A stretch of DNA of 64,000 bases from Sphingobacterium tenebrionis (GCF_037126265.1 NZ_JAYLLN010000005.1:62001-126000); one strand, 5' to 3'. Counted from the first letter of the stretch, positions 50,094 to 58,893 are shown. Made by a program: numbers and translations. The notes: generated from the letters alone by a model not told the origin.

Positions 50094-51788
50094 ATGAAAA
50101 AACCGAATTTACTCTATATCCTTTGTTTATTTTTATTTCTAGGATCATGTTCTGTCAATCAACAAACAGGTTCTGAAGTCAATGAATTCGCAAATGCGGC
50201 TGTGGTGACTGCTAACCCAATAGCTTCACAGGTAGGGGTGGATATTTTAAGAAAAGGAGGAAATGCTGTGGATGCGGCCATTGCAGTAAAGTTTGCCTTA
50301 GCAGTGGTCTACCCCAATGCAGGGAATTTAGGTGGAGGAGGTTTTATGGTCTATCGTGGAAAAGATGGGTCGGTTGCTTCCTTGGATTTCCGGGAAAAAG
50401 CACCAGCTTCGGCATCCCGAGACATGTACCTCGACAAAGAAGGCAATCCAATAACCGATTTGAGCTTATATGGGCAACTAGCTTCTGGTGTACCGGGTTC
50501 GGTAGCAGGAATGGATGAAGCGTTTAAAAAATATGGTTCATTGAAGTGGCAAGAATTGATTCAGCCAGCGATAGAACTTGCCGAAAAGGGCTTCAAGATC
50601 ACGGAACAACAGGCAGGAGAATTCAATAGATATAAAGAACGATTTACCCGTTTGAATCCAAAAGGCGCTGCCATCATCAAAGAGCAAACTTGGAAAGCGG
50701 GCGATCTTTTTGTACAGCAAGATTTAGCGGAAACATTAAAACGAATTGCGGCACAAGCACGCGATGGGTTTTATAAGGGTAAAACAGCAGATCTGATCGT
50801 GGAGGAAATGAAGAGTGGGAATGGCATCATCACACATCAAGATTTAGCCGATTACCAAGCGATTTGGCGTAATCCAATTGTAGGGACTTATAAAAACTAC
50901 AAGGTGATATCCATGCCGCCGCCATCTTCTGGTGGTGTGGCATTAATGGCCTTGCTGCAATCTGTGGAGAAATATCCTCTGTCAAAATGGGGTTTTCAAC
51001 ACGATAGTACGGTGCGCGCTATGGTGGAAGCGGAACGAAGAGTTTATGCGGATAGGGCAACTCATTTGGGAGATCCTGATTTTTATAAAGTACCGGTAGA
51101 ATTCTTGAACGATGCAAAATTCAATCAAGATCGCATGGCGAAAGTAAGTCTTTCAAAAGCTACTCCTAGTGATTTGATCAAAGCGGCTAAATTTCCGGGA
51201 TATGAATCCGAAGAAACCACGCATTATAGCATTGTGGACAAGGACGGAAATGCAGTTTCCTTAACCACCACCATTAATGGTTCCTATGGATCTTGCGTAT
51301 GGGTGGCAGGTGCAGGTTTTCTGCTGAACAATGAAATGGATGATTTTTCTGTTAAACCTGGATCGCCAAATATGTATGGGTTATTGGGAGGAAAAGCGAA
51401 CGCCATTGAGCCTGGAAAAAGGATGTTAAGCGCCATGACCCCAACTATTATTGAGGAAAATGGAAAATTGAAGATGGTTGTTGGTACGCCTGGGGGATCG
51501 ACAATTATAACCTCTGTTTTTCAGACTATTTTAAATGTGCTGGAATTTGATATGACGGCGCAGGAATCTGTAAGTGCAGCAAGATTTCATCATCAATGGA
51601 GACCTGATGTTATTGATGTGGAAGCAAAAGCGATTGATTCATTAACAAGGGTTAGCTTGACAAAGGATGGGTATAAGCTAAATAAAAGGGGTGCTATCGG
51701 AAGGGTGGAGAACATTGTTATTTTACCGAATGGCAAGAAACAGACAGGTGCTGATCCACGTGGAGATGATAAAGCGGCAGGGTATTAG
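50094..51788 (+). CDS. ggt: Gamma-glutamyltransferase lipoprotein
   Basis: 564 residues. MKKPNLLYILCLFLFLGSCS is a lipoprotein signal (lipobox LGSC). The large-subunit half has AVVTANPIASQVGVDILRKG GNAVDAAIAVKFALAVVYPN AGNLGGGGFMVYR with the conserved Arg/Asp further on. Autocleavage Thr lies in ESEEThYSIVD-type context: the sequence is YESEETTHYSIVDKDGNAVS, with the second Thr expected to become the N-terminal nucleophile. The small subunit carries TTTINGSYGSCVWVAGAGFL LNNEMDDFS, MLSAMTPTII and VVGTPGGSTIITSVFQTILN. It cleaves glutathione and gamma-glutamyl peptides at the cell envelope. A palindromic repeat follows the stop. Confidence 0.93.
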   Translation: MKKPNLLYILCLFLFLGSCSVNQQTGSEVNEFANAAVVTANPIASQVGVDILRKGGNAVDAAIAVKFALAVVYPNAGNLGGGGFMVYRGKDGSVASLDFREKAPASASRDMYLDKEGNPITDLSLYGQLASGVPGSVAGMDEAFKKYGSLKWQELIQPAIELAEKGFKITEQQAGEFNRYKERFTRLNPKGAAIIKEQTWKAGDLFVQQDLAETLKRIAAQARDGFYKGKTADLIVEEMKSGNGIITHQDLADYQAIWRNPIVGTYKNYKVISMPPPSSGGVALMALLQSVEKYPLSKWGFQHDSTVRAMVEAERRVYADRATHLGDPDFYKVPVEFLNDAKFNQDRMAKVSLSKATPSDLIKAAKFPGYESEETTHYSIVDKDGNAVSLTTTINGSYGSCVWVAGAGFLLNNEMDDFSVKPGSPNMYGLLGGKANAIEPGKRMLSAMTPTIIEENGKLKMVVGTPGGSTIITSVFQTILNVLEFDMTAQESVSAARFHHQWRPDVIDVEAKAIDSLTRVSLTKDGYKLNKRGAIGRVENIVILPNGKKQTGADPRGDDKAAGY

Positions 51789-51798
51789 GTTTCTATAA

Positions 51799-51905
51799 GC
51801 GTCATTGCTAGGAGGCACGACGAAGCAATCTTTACACTAGTCGTAAGATTGCTTCGTTCCTCGCAATGACGTGACGCGCCGCAATGACGTGAAGCCTCGC
51901 AATGC
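51799..51905. repeat. Palindromic intergenic repeat (copy 3)
   Basis: GCGTCATTGCTAGGAGGCAC + GACGAAGCAATCTT faces AAGATTGCTTCGTTCCTCGC + AATGACG, followed by two more GCAATGACGTGA half-units. Same family as at 13.3 and 42.0 kb; no inner palindrome. Confidence 0.85.
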
Positions 51906-51915
51906 CAGATTGAAA

Positions 51916-53235
51916 TCACTCCAAATACTTTCCGCCAATCTGCTTATTAGTCTTAGCGCCAAGGTTTTTTAGCTGTTCAATCTTCCTAACCACATTTCCA
52001 GGTCCTTCAGCCAATTTCTTCATGGCATCTTCATGCTTATTGGAGGCCTTTTGAAGATATCCTTGGATCTGTTCCATATCATCCAAAAAACCCACAAACT
52101 TATCATATAACAATCCCGCCTCCTTCGCTATTTCCAGCACATTTTTATTCTGTCTTTCCTGTTTCCAAACACTGGCGATCGTTCTCAGCGTAGCCAATAA
52201 CGTAGAAGGACTGACAATAACCACCCTCCTATCCCAAGCATCTGAAAAAAGCTCGGGTTTTTGATTCACAGCCATGCTCAACGACGATTCTATCGGCACA
52301 AACATCAGCACAAAGTCCGGAGAATGAATTCCATAAAGACTATGGTAATCCTTAGCCGACAATTCACGGATATGGATTTCCAAGGATGACACATGCTGTT
52401 TTAAAGCAATAATCCTATCCTCCTCCGTATCTGCATTTACCGCGCGCTCGTAGGCCACCATGGATAATTTAGCATCTACTACCAAATGTTTCTCATCCGG
52501 TAGGAAAATGATCGCATCAGGTTGTAACCTCTTCCCCCCTATTTCCTGCAAAGAGGCCTGCAATTTATACTCCTGATCCTTGATCAAACCTGAACGTTCC
52601 AGAACTCGTTCTAAAATGATCTCCCCCCAATTGCCCTGCTTTTTATTATCCCCCTTCAATGCCTTGGCCAAATTGTTGGCTTCCTCACGAATCTGCACAC
52701 TTTGCTGCATCAATTGCTCCACAACCCCTTTCAGCACATGCCTCTCCGCAGATTCTTGTTGATAGCTCTTGGCAACCTGCTCCTCAAATGATTTTATCTT
52801 TTCCTTTAACGGATTCAGCAACAAATTCATCTGCTCTTGGTTATGTTGCGTGAATCGTTGGGTCTTTTCTTCCAATATGCTGTTTGCCAATAACTGAAAT
52901 TCTTTATTGAATTGGGATTTTATAGCTTCCAGCTCCTCCTTTTGTTCCACAAATTTATCCTGTTGGGCCTGCAAATAAGCATTAGTGGCTTCCAACGTAC
53001 GCTCAACACTTTGACGCGCATCCATTTCCTCCTTCCAAGAAATATTAACCCGTTCCCAATCCTGCTTCAACAACAGCTCCCGCTCGCCTGACTTGGCATG
53101 AGCAATCTGCATTTCCTGAAATTGTTTTTTCAGATCTTCATGCTGTTCAAAAGATATGGATTTTGAATTCCGGACAAAAAGCCAAATACAAATCACCACC
53201 AATATGATCAGGACAATTGGATAAAGAATTTCCAT
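51916..53235 (-). CDS. rmuC: DNA recombination protein RmuC
   Basis: 439 residues. One N-terminal membrane anchor (LYPIVLIILVVICIWLFVRN), a long coiled coil (about residues 25-190), then the nuclease-like RmuC domain: KGDNKKQGNWGEIILERVLE RSGL, GGKRLQPDAIIFLPDEKHLV VDAKLSMVAYERA (PD-(D/E)xK-like Asp and Asp-x-Lys), HIRELSAKDYHSLYGIHSPD FVLMFVPIE and VSPSTLLATLRTIASVWKQE RQ. Implicated in limiting inversions at short repeats and in DNA end processing. Its stop abuts repeat copy 3. Confidence 0.94.
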   Translation of the reverse strand: MEILYPIVLIILVVICIWLFVRNSKSISFEQHEDLKKQFQEMQIAHAKSGERELLLKQDWERVNISWKEEMDARQSVERTLEATNAYLQAQQDKFVEQKEELEAIKSQFNKEFQLLANSILEEKTQRFTQHNQEQMNLLLNPLKEKIKSFEEQVAKSYQQESAERHVLKGVVEQLMQQSVQIREEANNLAKALKGDNKKQGNWGEIILERVLERSGLIKDQEYKLQASLQEIGGKRLQPDAIIFLPDEKHLVVDAKLSMVAYERAVNADTEEDRIIALKQHVSSLEIHIRELSAKDYHSLYGIHSPDFVLMFVPIESSLSMAVNQKPELFSDAWDRRVVIVSPSTLLATLRTIASVWKQERQNKNVLEIAKEAGLLYDKFVGFLDDMEQIQGYLQKASNKHEDAMKKLAEGPGNVVRKIEQLKNLGAKTNKQIGGKYLE

Positions 53236-53262
53236 GAAAGAATAAATTAAACTTATGATTTA

Positions 53263-54450
53263 TTATTGCAGCTTCTGATGGGTTTTCCACCAAAGATCAG
53301 GCATTTCCCCTGAAACCGCCATCTGGTAATCCTCATACCTACAAGGCACCAGGTAAAACCGTTCATTAACTGATTTTGAACCAAAATAAGGCACCTGCAT
53401 CCACCAACGATCCGACTTCTTGCTCTTCACAAACACCAATTCATAGTCATCAGCCTCCAAGGTCGTGCGATAGATGATATAGTTTGATTTTGGATACATT
53501 GGCGCATCTTTCTTGCGGCTATAATACCCATCTACGAAACACCAGATCATCTGTGCAATCAGCATGGCTGTCTGCCCCATAGGATCGAAGGTTGGATTAT
53601 ACTCATAGATCCCGAAAGAAGTACATTTATCAGACATCCCAGCATACCTCGCCAATTGGCAAGCCTCATCCCCATACAGTCCATTAGGACCAGCATTGGC
53701 ATTCCCCCCAGCTTCGGAAGCACGGATAGCTCCGATATCAAAACTGATCATATCCGCTGCTCGGATAATGGGCTCTGCCTGATCCAATTTCCCTGAAAAT
53801 GAACCCAAACGGATCGCATTGAAAAACAATTTATCATACATATTGATGGACTCCTTGCTCACCAAATAAGTCTGATAGGCTATATTGCTCAGATTGAACA
53901 GGTAATCCGGCTGATGCAGAATAATATGGTTCAAATAGGTATTGGAATTCAATGGCATATTGTCCGGATTATCCTGATCCAGATCGAATTTGGAATCTAT
54001 GATCCCCACATCAACACGTTGCTCTAAATTTTCATATGCCGTATACTGCGCATAGGTCAAGTCTTGCCCTCCACCGATAAGGATAGGTAGGATATCCATT
54101 TTCATCAGTTCTTCCAACAACAACCTCACAGCCACATAGGTATCCTTGATGGTCGAGCCTGCCTTCACATTCCCAAGATCAGCAATCTTAATCTTATAAT
54201 CACCTTGATAGAGCTCGTAGAAATGCTTTCTCACCGCATCAGCAGCCTTTTGGGTTCCATTGTTGTTTACCGAACCTCTGCCCTCTTCCACACCGATCAG
54301 AGCGATGTGTGGGCGGCTTTCCTCTTCTTCTAAATCAGGAAAACTGTCGAGATATTTTGTGATGGTATGTCCAAATTGTGAATTATAATATTGGCTTGGA
54401 TCGCCAATGCTTTCTGGCTTAATGGGTGATAAAAAATCTGCTAATGACAT
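53263..54450 (-). CDS. Arginase/formimidoylglutamase-fold protein with degenerate metal site
   Basis: From ATG 54450 (MSLADFLSPIKPESIGDPSQ) it is 395 residues; the frame to 54537 adds an unconvincing N-terminus. The ureohydrolase fold is clear: IALIGVEEGRGSVNNNGTQK AADAVRKHFYEL, DILPILIGGGQDLTYAQYTA, RVDVGIIDSKFDLDQD, ADMISFDIGAIRASEAGG, GLYGDEACQLARYAG. Canonical metal motifs GGDHS, DAHxD and SxDxD read here GGGQD, DSKFD and SFDIG, so three of six usual Mn ligands (two His, one Asp) are replaced. Bacteroidota proteins of this type are often annotated as formimidoylglutamase or arginase; catalysis is doubtful. It has a C-terminal extension of about 100 residues (WWMQVPYFGSKSVNERFYLV). Confidence 0.82.
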   Translation of the reverse strand: MSLADFLSPIKPESIGDPSQYYNSQFGHTITKYLDSFPDLEEEESRPHIALIGVEEGRGSVNNNGTQKAADAVRKHFYELYQGDYKIKIADLGNVKAGSTIKDTYVAVRLLLEELMKMDILPILIGGGQDLTYAQYTAYENLEQRVDVGIIDSKFDLDQDNPDNMPLNSNTYLNHIILHQPDYLFNLSNIAYQTYLVSKESINMYDKLFFNAIRLGSFSGKLDQAEPIIRAADMISFDIGAIRASEAGGNANAGPNGLYGDEACQLARYAGMSDKCTSFGIYEYNPTFDPMGQTAMLIAQMIWCFVDGYYSRKKDAPMYPKSNYIIYRTTLEADDYELVFVKSKKSDRWWMQVPYFGSKSVNERFYLVPCRYEDYQMAVSGEMPDLWWKTHQKLQ

Positions 54451-54561
54451 ATTGATCTTATAAATACTGATTTTTTCTAGGGAATATCCTATTGTATTTA
54501 GCAAATATGCATTTATTAGCTTACTTTTGGTTAACATAATTTTTCAACAATAAGTTAGGAA

Positions 54562-55527
54562 GTGATTTTAGTAACTGGAGGCACAGGATTTTTAGGTTCA
54601 ACTTTATTGCAAAGGCTCATTGATGATGGGCAAAGCATTATTGCTACCAAACGTGAATCCTCCAACATTCCTGAACAGCTTAAATCTTCCTCCTTGATCC
54701 AATGGGTGGATGCCGATATCACGGATTATTATGCATTAGAAGAATTGGTTTCCCAAGTAAACCAAGTTTATCATTGTGCTGCAGTGATCTCCTACCACAA
54801 ATCGGATGCCTCTAAAATGTTCCAAACGAACATTGAAGGCACCAAACACATCGTCAACCTTTGTCTGCATCACGAAATCCGATTGGTTCATGTCAGTTCG
54901 ATTGCTGCATTAGGGACCAATAAACAGGGGCACCCAGTAAAAGAGAACGACAAATGGGAGTTTTCCCCTAACCTGTCCAAATATTCGCTTGCTAAATATG
55001 AAAGTGAAATGGAAGTTTGGCGAGGAATTGCGGAGGGCTTAGATGCCGTCATTGTCAATCCTTCGGTGATCATGGGTGTTGGGACTGATAAAAATGCGTC
55101 CAAAAGTATTTTTGAGCTTGTAAAGAAAGGGAATAAGATCTATCCTTTGGGATCTATTGGTGTAGTGGATGTACAAGACGTTGCGAAAATTATGATGAAG
55201 TTAATGAATAGCGAAATTTCTGGTCAACGCTTCATACTCAACGCGGAGAACATCAGTAATCGGGAATTGTTAGAGAAAATCAGCAGCAGGATGAATAAAC
55301 CTGCTCCGACCATCAAAGCTACCCCGACATTACTTTCCGTTGCATGGCGTGTTTCAAAAGCGCTGGCATTGCTACAGGGCAAAAAGCCGGTATTGACACG
55401 AGAAACGGCGCGTGCGGCCACCAAGAAATTAGCGTATGATAATACAAAGATCATTAACACCTTGGGCGTCAACTTCAAATCCGTCGATCAGATCGTGGAT
55501 GAAGTTTGCCAGGCATATTATGCTTAA
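54562..55527 (+). CDS. NAD-dependent epimerase/dehydratase (extended SDR)
   Basis: 321 residues from a GTG at 54562; the start is fixed by the Rossmann glycine motif MILVTGGTGFLGSTLLQRL. Other motifs: DADITDYYALEELVSQVNQV YHCAA, LVHVSSIAALGTN (Ser), KYSLAKYESEMEVWR (YxxxK) and AVIVNPSVIMGVG. It resembles sugar epimerases, dihydroflavonol-reductase-like and related SDRs; substrate unknown. It is 24 bases upstream of the SerB-ACT fusion gene, which also uses GTG, so the two are likely co-transcribed. Divergent from the arginase-fold gene. Confidence 0.86.
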   Translation: MILVTGGTGFLGSTLLQRLIDDGQSIIATKRESSNIPEQLKSSSLIQWVDADITDYYALEELVSQVNQVYHCAAVISYHKSDASKMFQTNIEGTKHIVNLCLHHEIRLVHVSSIAALGTNKQGHPVKENDKWEFSPNLSKYSLAKYESEMEVWRGIAEGLDAVIVNPSVIMGVGTDKNASKSIFELVKKGNKIYPLGSIGVVDVQDVAKIMMKLMNSEISGQRFILNAENISNRELLEKISSRMNKPAPTIKATPTLLSVAWRVSKALALLQGKKPVLTRETARAATKKLAYDNTKIINTLGVNFKSVDQIVDEVCQAYYA

Positions 55528-55551
55528 AACAATCTAAACAACCCATATACA

Positions 55552-56847
55552 GTGAAAAATTATTACATCATCGACTTCGACTCCACATTTACACAGGTCG
55601 AAGCTTTGGACGAATTAGCACGAATCTCACTCGAGGACCATCCCGACCAGGAGAAAATCTATCAAGAAATTGAACGCTTTACCAATTTGGCCATGGATGG
55701 TAAGATCTCTTTTAGGGAGAGTCTTGCAGGTCGGGTAAAATTACTCCAAGCAAATCGTAGCCATTTGGACAAACTCATCACTCATTTAAAAAAGAAAGTA
55801 TCCAAATCGTTCAGCCGTAACAAAGAGTTCTTCAAGGAAAATGCTGATACCGCATGGATCGTTTCGGGCGGCTTTAAAGAGTTCATAACACCTGTGGTGA
55901 GCCAATACCATATCCGCAAGGAAAACATCTATGCAAACACCTTTAAATTCGATGAGGATGGCAACATCATTGGTTATGATGAGAACAATCCATTATCAGA
56001 TGAAGGTGGAAAGGTAAAACTACTGCAACAGTTGAACATAGATGGCCGCATTTTTGGCATTGGTGATGGCTATTCTGATTTTCAATTAAAAGAATCGGGA
56101 TTGATCGAGAAATTTTTCGCTTTCACGGAAAACATTGCGCGTCAATCGGTGACAGATAGGGCGGATCATATCACCCCAAGTTTCGATGAATTCCTCTATG
56201 TTAATGATCTACCAAGGGCAATTTCCTATCCTAAAAACCGCATCCTATGCCTTATCGTGGGTGATGTTCCTGAAATTGCTGCCCATATCCTAAAAAGGGA
56301 TGGATTTTCTATCCGCATAAAGGATACCTTAGAAGAAAAATACGTGAAGGATGTTGGGATGCTTTTACTGGGCAAGGATATGAAAATAGCCGACGATGTA
56401 CTGTCCAGGGCAGATAAGCTAAAAACAATTGGCTTTTTAGGTGATGTAAAAGGGCATATTTCCAAAGCGATCTGCAACGAAAAAGGTATCGTGGTATTTG
56501 ATGATAAAAAGAATAAGAAACGTAATGCGGAATTCATTCCGCGCCGAATGGCTGATTTCATCAATAATGGCGATACAGACCAGAGTCGTAATTTTCCGAA
56601 TTTGATCCTTCCCAACCTAACCAGGGCACATCGCTTGTTGCACATCCATAAAAATGTACCTGGCATCATGGCACAGATTAATAATGTGTATGCGGAAAAC
56701 AACATCAATATCTTTTCTCAATTTCTGATGACAAGAGGGGAAATAGGCTATGCGGTTACCGATATCGATGCTGAATATGATAAAAAGATGCTGAAACAAT
56801 TAAAGCAGATTGATAACACCATCAAATTCAGGATTCTATATAAATAA
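55552..56847 (+). CDS. Phosphoserine phosphatase-like HAD protein fused to SerA-type substrate/ACT regions
   Basis: 431 residues from GTG 55552. Residues 1-210 are a HAD-IB phosphatase: YYIIDFDSTFTQVEALDELA (nucleophile Asp), TAWIVSGGFKEFITPVVSQY (motif II Ser), GRIFGIGDGYSDFQLKESG (motif IV Asp pair). About 222-320 resembles the N-terminal part of 3-phosphoglycerate dehydrogenase (HILKRDGFSIRIKDTL, LLLGKDMKIADDVLSRADKL KTIGFLG). About 340-431 matches the SerA C-terminus and ACT domain (INNGDTDQSRNFPNLILP, AHRLLHIHKNVPGIMAQINN VYAENNINIFSQFL). The NAD-binding domain is missing. Likely dephosphorylates phosphoserine with serine feedback through ACT; this is inference. Confidence 0.83.
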   Translation: MKNYYIIDFDSTFTQVEALDELARISLEDHPDQEKIYQEIERFTNLAMDGKISFRESLAGRVKLLQANRSHLDKLITHLKKKVSKSFSRNKEFFKENADTAWIVSGGFKEFITPVVSQYHIRKENIYANTFKFDEDGNIIGYDENNPLSDEGGKVKLLQQLNIDGRIFGIGDGYSDFQLKESGLIEKFFAFTENIARQSVTDRADHITPSFDEFLYVNDLPRAISYPKNRILCLIVGDVPEIAAHILKRDGFSIRIKDTLEEKYVKDVGMLLLGKDMKIADDVLSRADKLKTIGFLGDVKGHISKAICNEKGIVVFDDKKNKKRNAEFIPRRMADFINNGDTDQSRNFPNLILPNLTRAHRLLHIHKNVPGIMAQINNVYAENNINIFSQFLMTRGEIGYAVTDIDAEYDKKMLKQLKQIDNTIKFRILYK

Positions 56848-56872
56848 AAGGAATAGCTAGTAAGAAAGGTTC

Positions 56873-56955
56873 TGTCTAAAAAGCTTATGAAAATCGAGCT
56901 TCTGAAAAGGTTAAGGAGTAAATAACGAAAATAGATTCTCTATGCTTTTTAGACA
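56873..56955. repeat. Short element with 12-bp terminal inverted repeats
   Basis: TGTCTAAAAAGC (56873-56884) and GCTTTTTAGACA (56944-56955) are exact inverse copies around 59 bases of non-coding DNA, between convergent genes. The left end matches a motif at 49004. It could be a MITE-like remnant or a loose terminator; no clear target duplication. Confidence 0.5.
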
Positions 56956-56999
56956 TCACTTTCTTTAAATACTTTACAGGCCGCTCCCTATTATAACGG

Positions 57000-57572
57000 T
57001 TACTTTAGGTAATAAGTATCCAAAGGGGTAAAAACTACATCCATGGGAACATCCCATTCGTTCACATCACTTACCTTTTCGACAGGTTCAAAATAGGAAA
57101 TCCCAAGCTTTTTAACCTCTGGCTTACAGGAGGCAAAGAACCGATCATAGAAACCTTTTCCATAACCCACACGATTTCCGTTTTTATCTACGACCAATAA
57201 TGGCGTAAGGACCGCATCCATTTTAAAAGGCGCGATTTCTTCGGATATTACGGGCTCAGGGATACCATAAGCATTCAATTCCAACGGCGTATCTCGATAG
57301 AAGGTAAAATGCCTTAGCTCATTGCTCACAAAATCGGATTTAGAAACCACTATGGTTATTTCAGGATGGTTAGCCCAGATCCATTCGATAAAAGGCAGGG
57401 TATGGTATTCCTTGAACTTCTCAATGGAAAGATAGCAATGTAAATAGTTGATTCCGGACCAATCATACTGGGTAAGCTGTTCAAAAAGCTGAGCATCCAA
57501 GGAAAAAACTTCTTCTAAACTCAGTTCATTCCTTTTCTTTTTATATGTCTTCCGAAGATCTGCTTTATTCAT
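57000..57572 (-). CDS. 5-formyltetrahydrofolate cyclo-ligase
   Basis: From ATG 57572 (MNKADLRKTYKKKRNELSLE) it is 190 residues; an ATG at 57614 is in frame but adds unconserved sequence. The enzyme converts 5-formyl-THF to 5,10-methenyl-THF with ATP. Features: YLHCYLSIEKFKEYHTLPFI, ITIVVSKSD, YGIPEPV, DAVLTPLLVVDKNGNRVGYG KGFYDRFF (the conserved folate/ATP motif with GYGKGFYD) and KKLGISYFEPVE. Last gene of the minus-strand run after efp (71-base gap). Confidence 0.93.
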   Translation of the reverse strand: MNKADLRKTYKKKRNELSLEEVFSLDAQLFEQLTQYDWSGINYLHCYLSIEKFKEYHTLPFIEWIWANHPEITIVVSKSDFVSNELRHFTFYRDTPLELNAYGIPEPVISEEIAPFKMDAVLTPLLVVDKNGNRVGYGKGFYDRFFASCKPEVKKLGISYFEPVEKVSDVNEWDVPMDVVFTPLDTYYLK

Positions 57573-57643
57573 GGTCCTAAATGAAAACGGCCTTGAAGCT
57601 TTGGGGGCTAACAAGACCGAATAATCAACCTAAACCTAAGTCT

Positions 57644-58204
57644 TTATTTTACACGTTCGATGTAATCACCAGAACGCGTATCTACACGTACCTTGTCACC
57701 TTGATTGATGAACAATGGAACTTTAATTTCAACACCGGTCTCTACTGTTGCATTCTTCAATGCATTCGTAGATGTATCGCCTTTAACAGCTGGCTCTGTG
57801 TAAGTAATCTCTAACTCCACACTTGCTGGAATCTGGCCCATGATCGGCTCTTCGCTCTCGAAAGCTACAATCACATTCATACCCTCTTTCAAGAAACGAG
57901 CGGAATCACCAAACAACTGTTTTGGAATATTGAATTGTTCGTAGGTTGTGTTGTCCATAACCACGAAAAATTCGCCATCATCATATAAATAGTTGTAATC
58001 GTTCGTTTCTACACGAGCAATTTCAACCTCTTCGTCTGTTCTAAATCTATATTCTACTAATTTCCCAGTCTTCACATTACGCATTCTAGCTTGGTAGAAG
58101 GCACGTAAGTTACCTGGAGTACGGTGAATATATTCTTCTACGGCAACTAACTCACCATTGAAGCGAAGAATATTTCCACTTTTTACCTCTGAAGCTTTTG
58201 ACAT
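57644..58204 (-). CDS. efp: Translation elongation factor P
   Basis: 186 residues, three beta-barrel domains. It relieves ribosome stalling at polyproline. MSKASEVKSGNILRFNGELV begins domain I; domains II/III end with INQGDKVRVDTRSGDYIERV. The tip loop that contacts the peptidyl-transferase centre reads HRTPGNLRAFYQARMR: Asn32 occupies the place of the Lys or Arg that is modified in other EF-Ps, with Arg34 two residues later. This loop type is known to me from other Sphingobacteriaceae and relatives, and no modification enzyme gene lies nearby. It is followed by the formyl-THF cyclo-ligase gene and preceded by a lone ABC ATPase. Confidence 0.96.
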   Translation of the reverse strand: MSKASEVKSGNILRFNGELVAVEEYIHRTPGNLRAFYQARMRNVKTGKLVEYRFRTDEEVEIARVETNDYNYLYDDGEFFVVMDNTTYEQFNIPKQLFGDSARFLKEGMNVIVAFESEEPIMGQIPASVELEITYTEPAVKGDTSTNALKNATVETGVEIKVPLFINQGDKVRVDTRSGDYIERVK

Positions 58205-58253
58205 ATTTTATTTCTTATTCCCTGCAAAAATAATAAAAACAATGATTATAAGA

Positions 58254-58874
58254 CTATTTGTAATTCAGAATTTCCACAAATTCAGTACAAAAACCATATT
58301 CATGTTCTTGGTTTGACCCAATTATTACAATCCTATCGGATTTGGTGTCTTCCACCAGATCCAAATACCATTGTTCACCCGATTTATCCAGATTACTGGT
58401 GGGTTCATCCAGAAAAAGTATTTTACTGTCCGAACAACAGGCCAAAACAAGTTTAACCCGTTGCTTCATTCCTGATGAAAAGTGTCGGATTTCCTTTTGG
58501 AAGACCGTATCCGCAAATTGCAGTTTGGATTTGATCAATTCTTTGGAATAACCCGCTCGGAAAGCTTTGAATTTAAAATGAAAATCGATCAATTCGTTCA
58601 AGCTAAACTCCTCTATCAATTCTACATAGGGTGCAGCTACACTGATATGTTGATAGGCCTGTTCTATTTCAACAGCCTTATTGTTCCACTCGTATTGAAT
58701 CGTACCTTCACTTGGCGTCAAGGAGCCTGTAAGAACTTTCAATAAAGTAGATTTCCCAGATCCATTAGGACCTAGGATGGCATAGCTGTTCCCAAAAGAA
58801 AAGGTATAATCGAGATGGCGAAATATCCATTCTCTATTATACCTTCTTCCAATATCTTGTAAAATTATCTTCAA
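58254..58874 (-). CDS. Stand-alone ABC transporter ATP-binding protein
   Basis: 206 residues, a single nucleotide-binding domain. Walker A ILGPNGSGKSTLLKVLTGSL, signature FSSGMKQRVKLVLACC, Walker B KILFLDEPTSNLDKSG. The Q-loop area reads HISVAAPYVELIEEFSLNEL. The H-loop His is not obvious: the usual ATH segment reads IVIIGSNQEHEYGF. No permease gene is adjacent. It lies 19 bases after lpxA and 49 bases before efp, in an otherwise lipid A/translation run. It may energise an envelope exporter encoded elsewhere. Confidence 0.88.
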   Translation of the reverse strand: MKIILQDIGRRYNREWIFRHLDYTFSFGNSYAILGPNGSGKSTLLKVLTGSLTPSEGTIQYEWNNKAVEIEQAYQHISVAAPYVELIEEFSLNELIDFHFKFKAFRAGYSKELIKSKLQFADTVFQKEIRHFSSGMKQRVKLVLACCSDSKILFLDEPTSNLDKSGEQWYLDLVEDTKSDRIVIIGSNQEHEYGFCTEFVEILNYK

Positions 58875-58893
58875 ATATCCAATGTATTAACTA

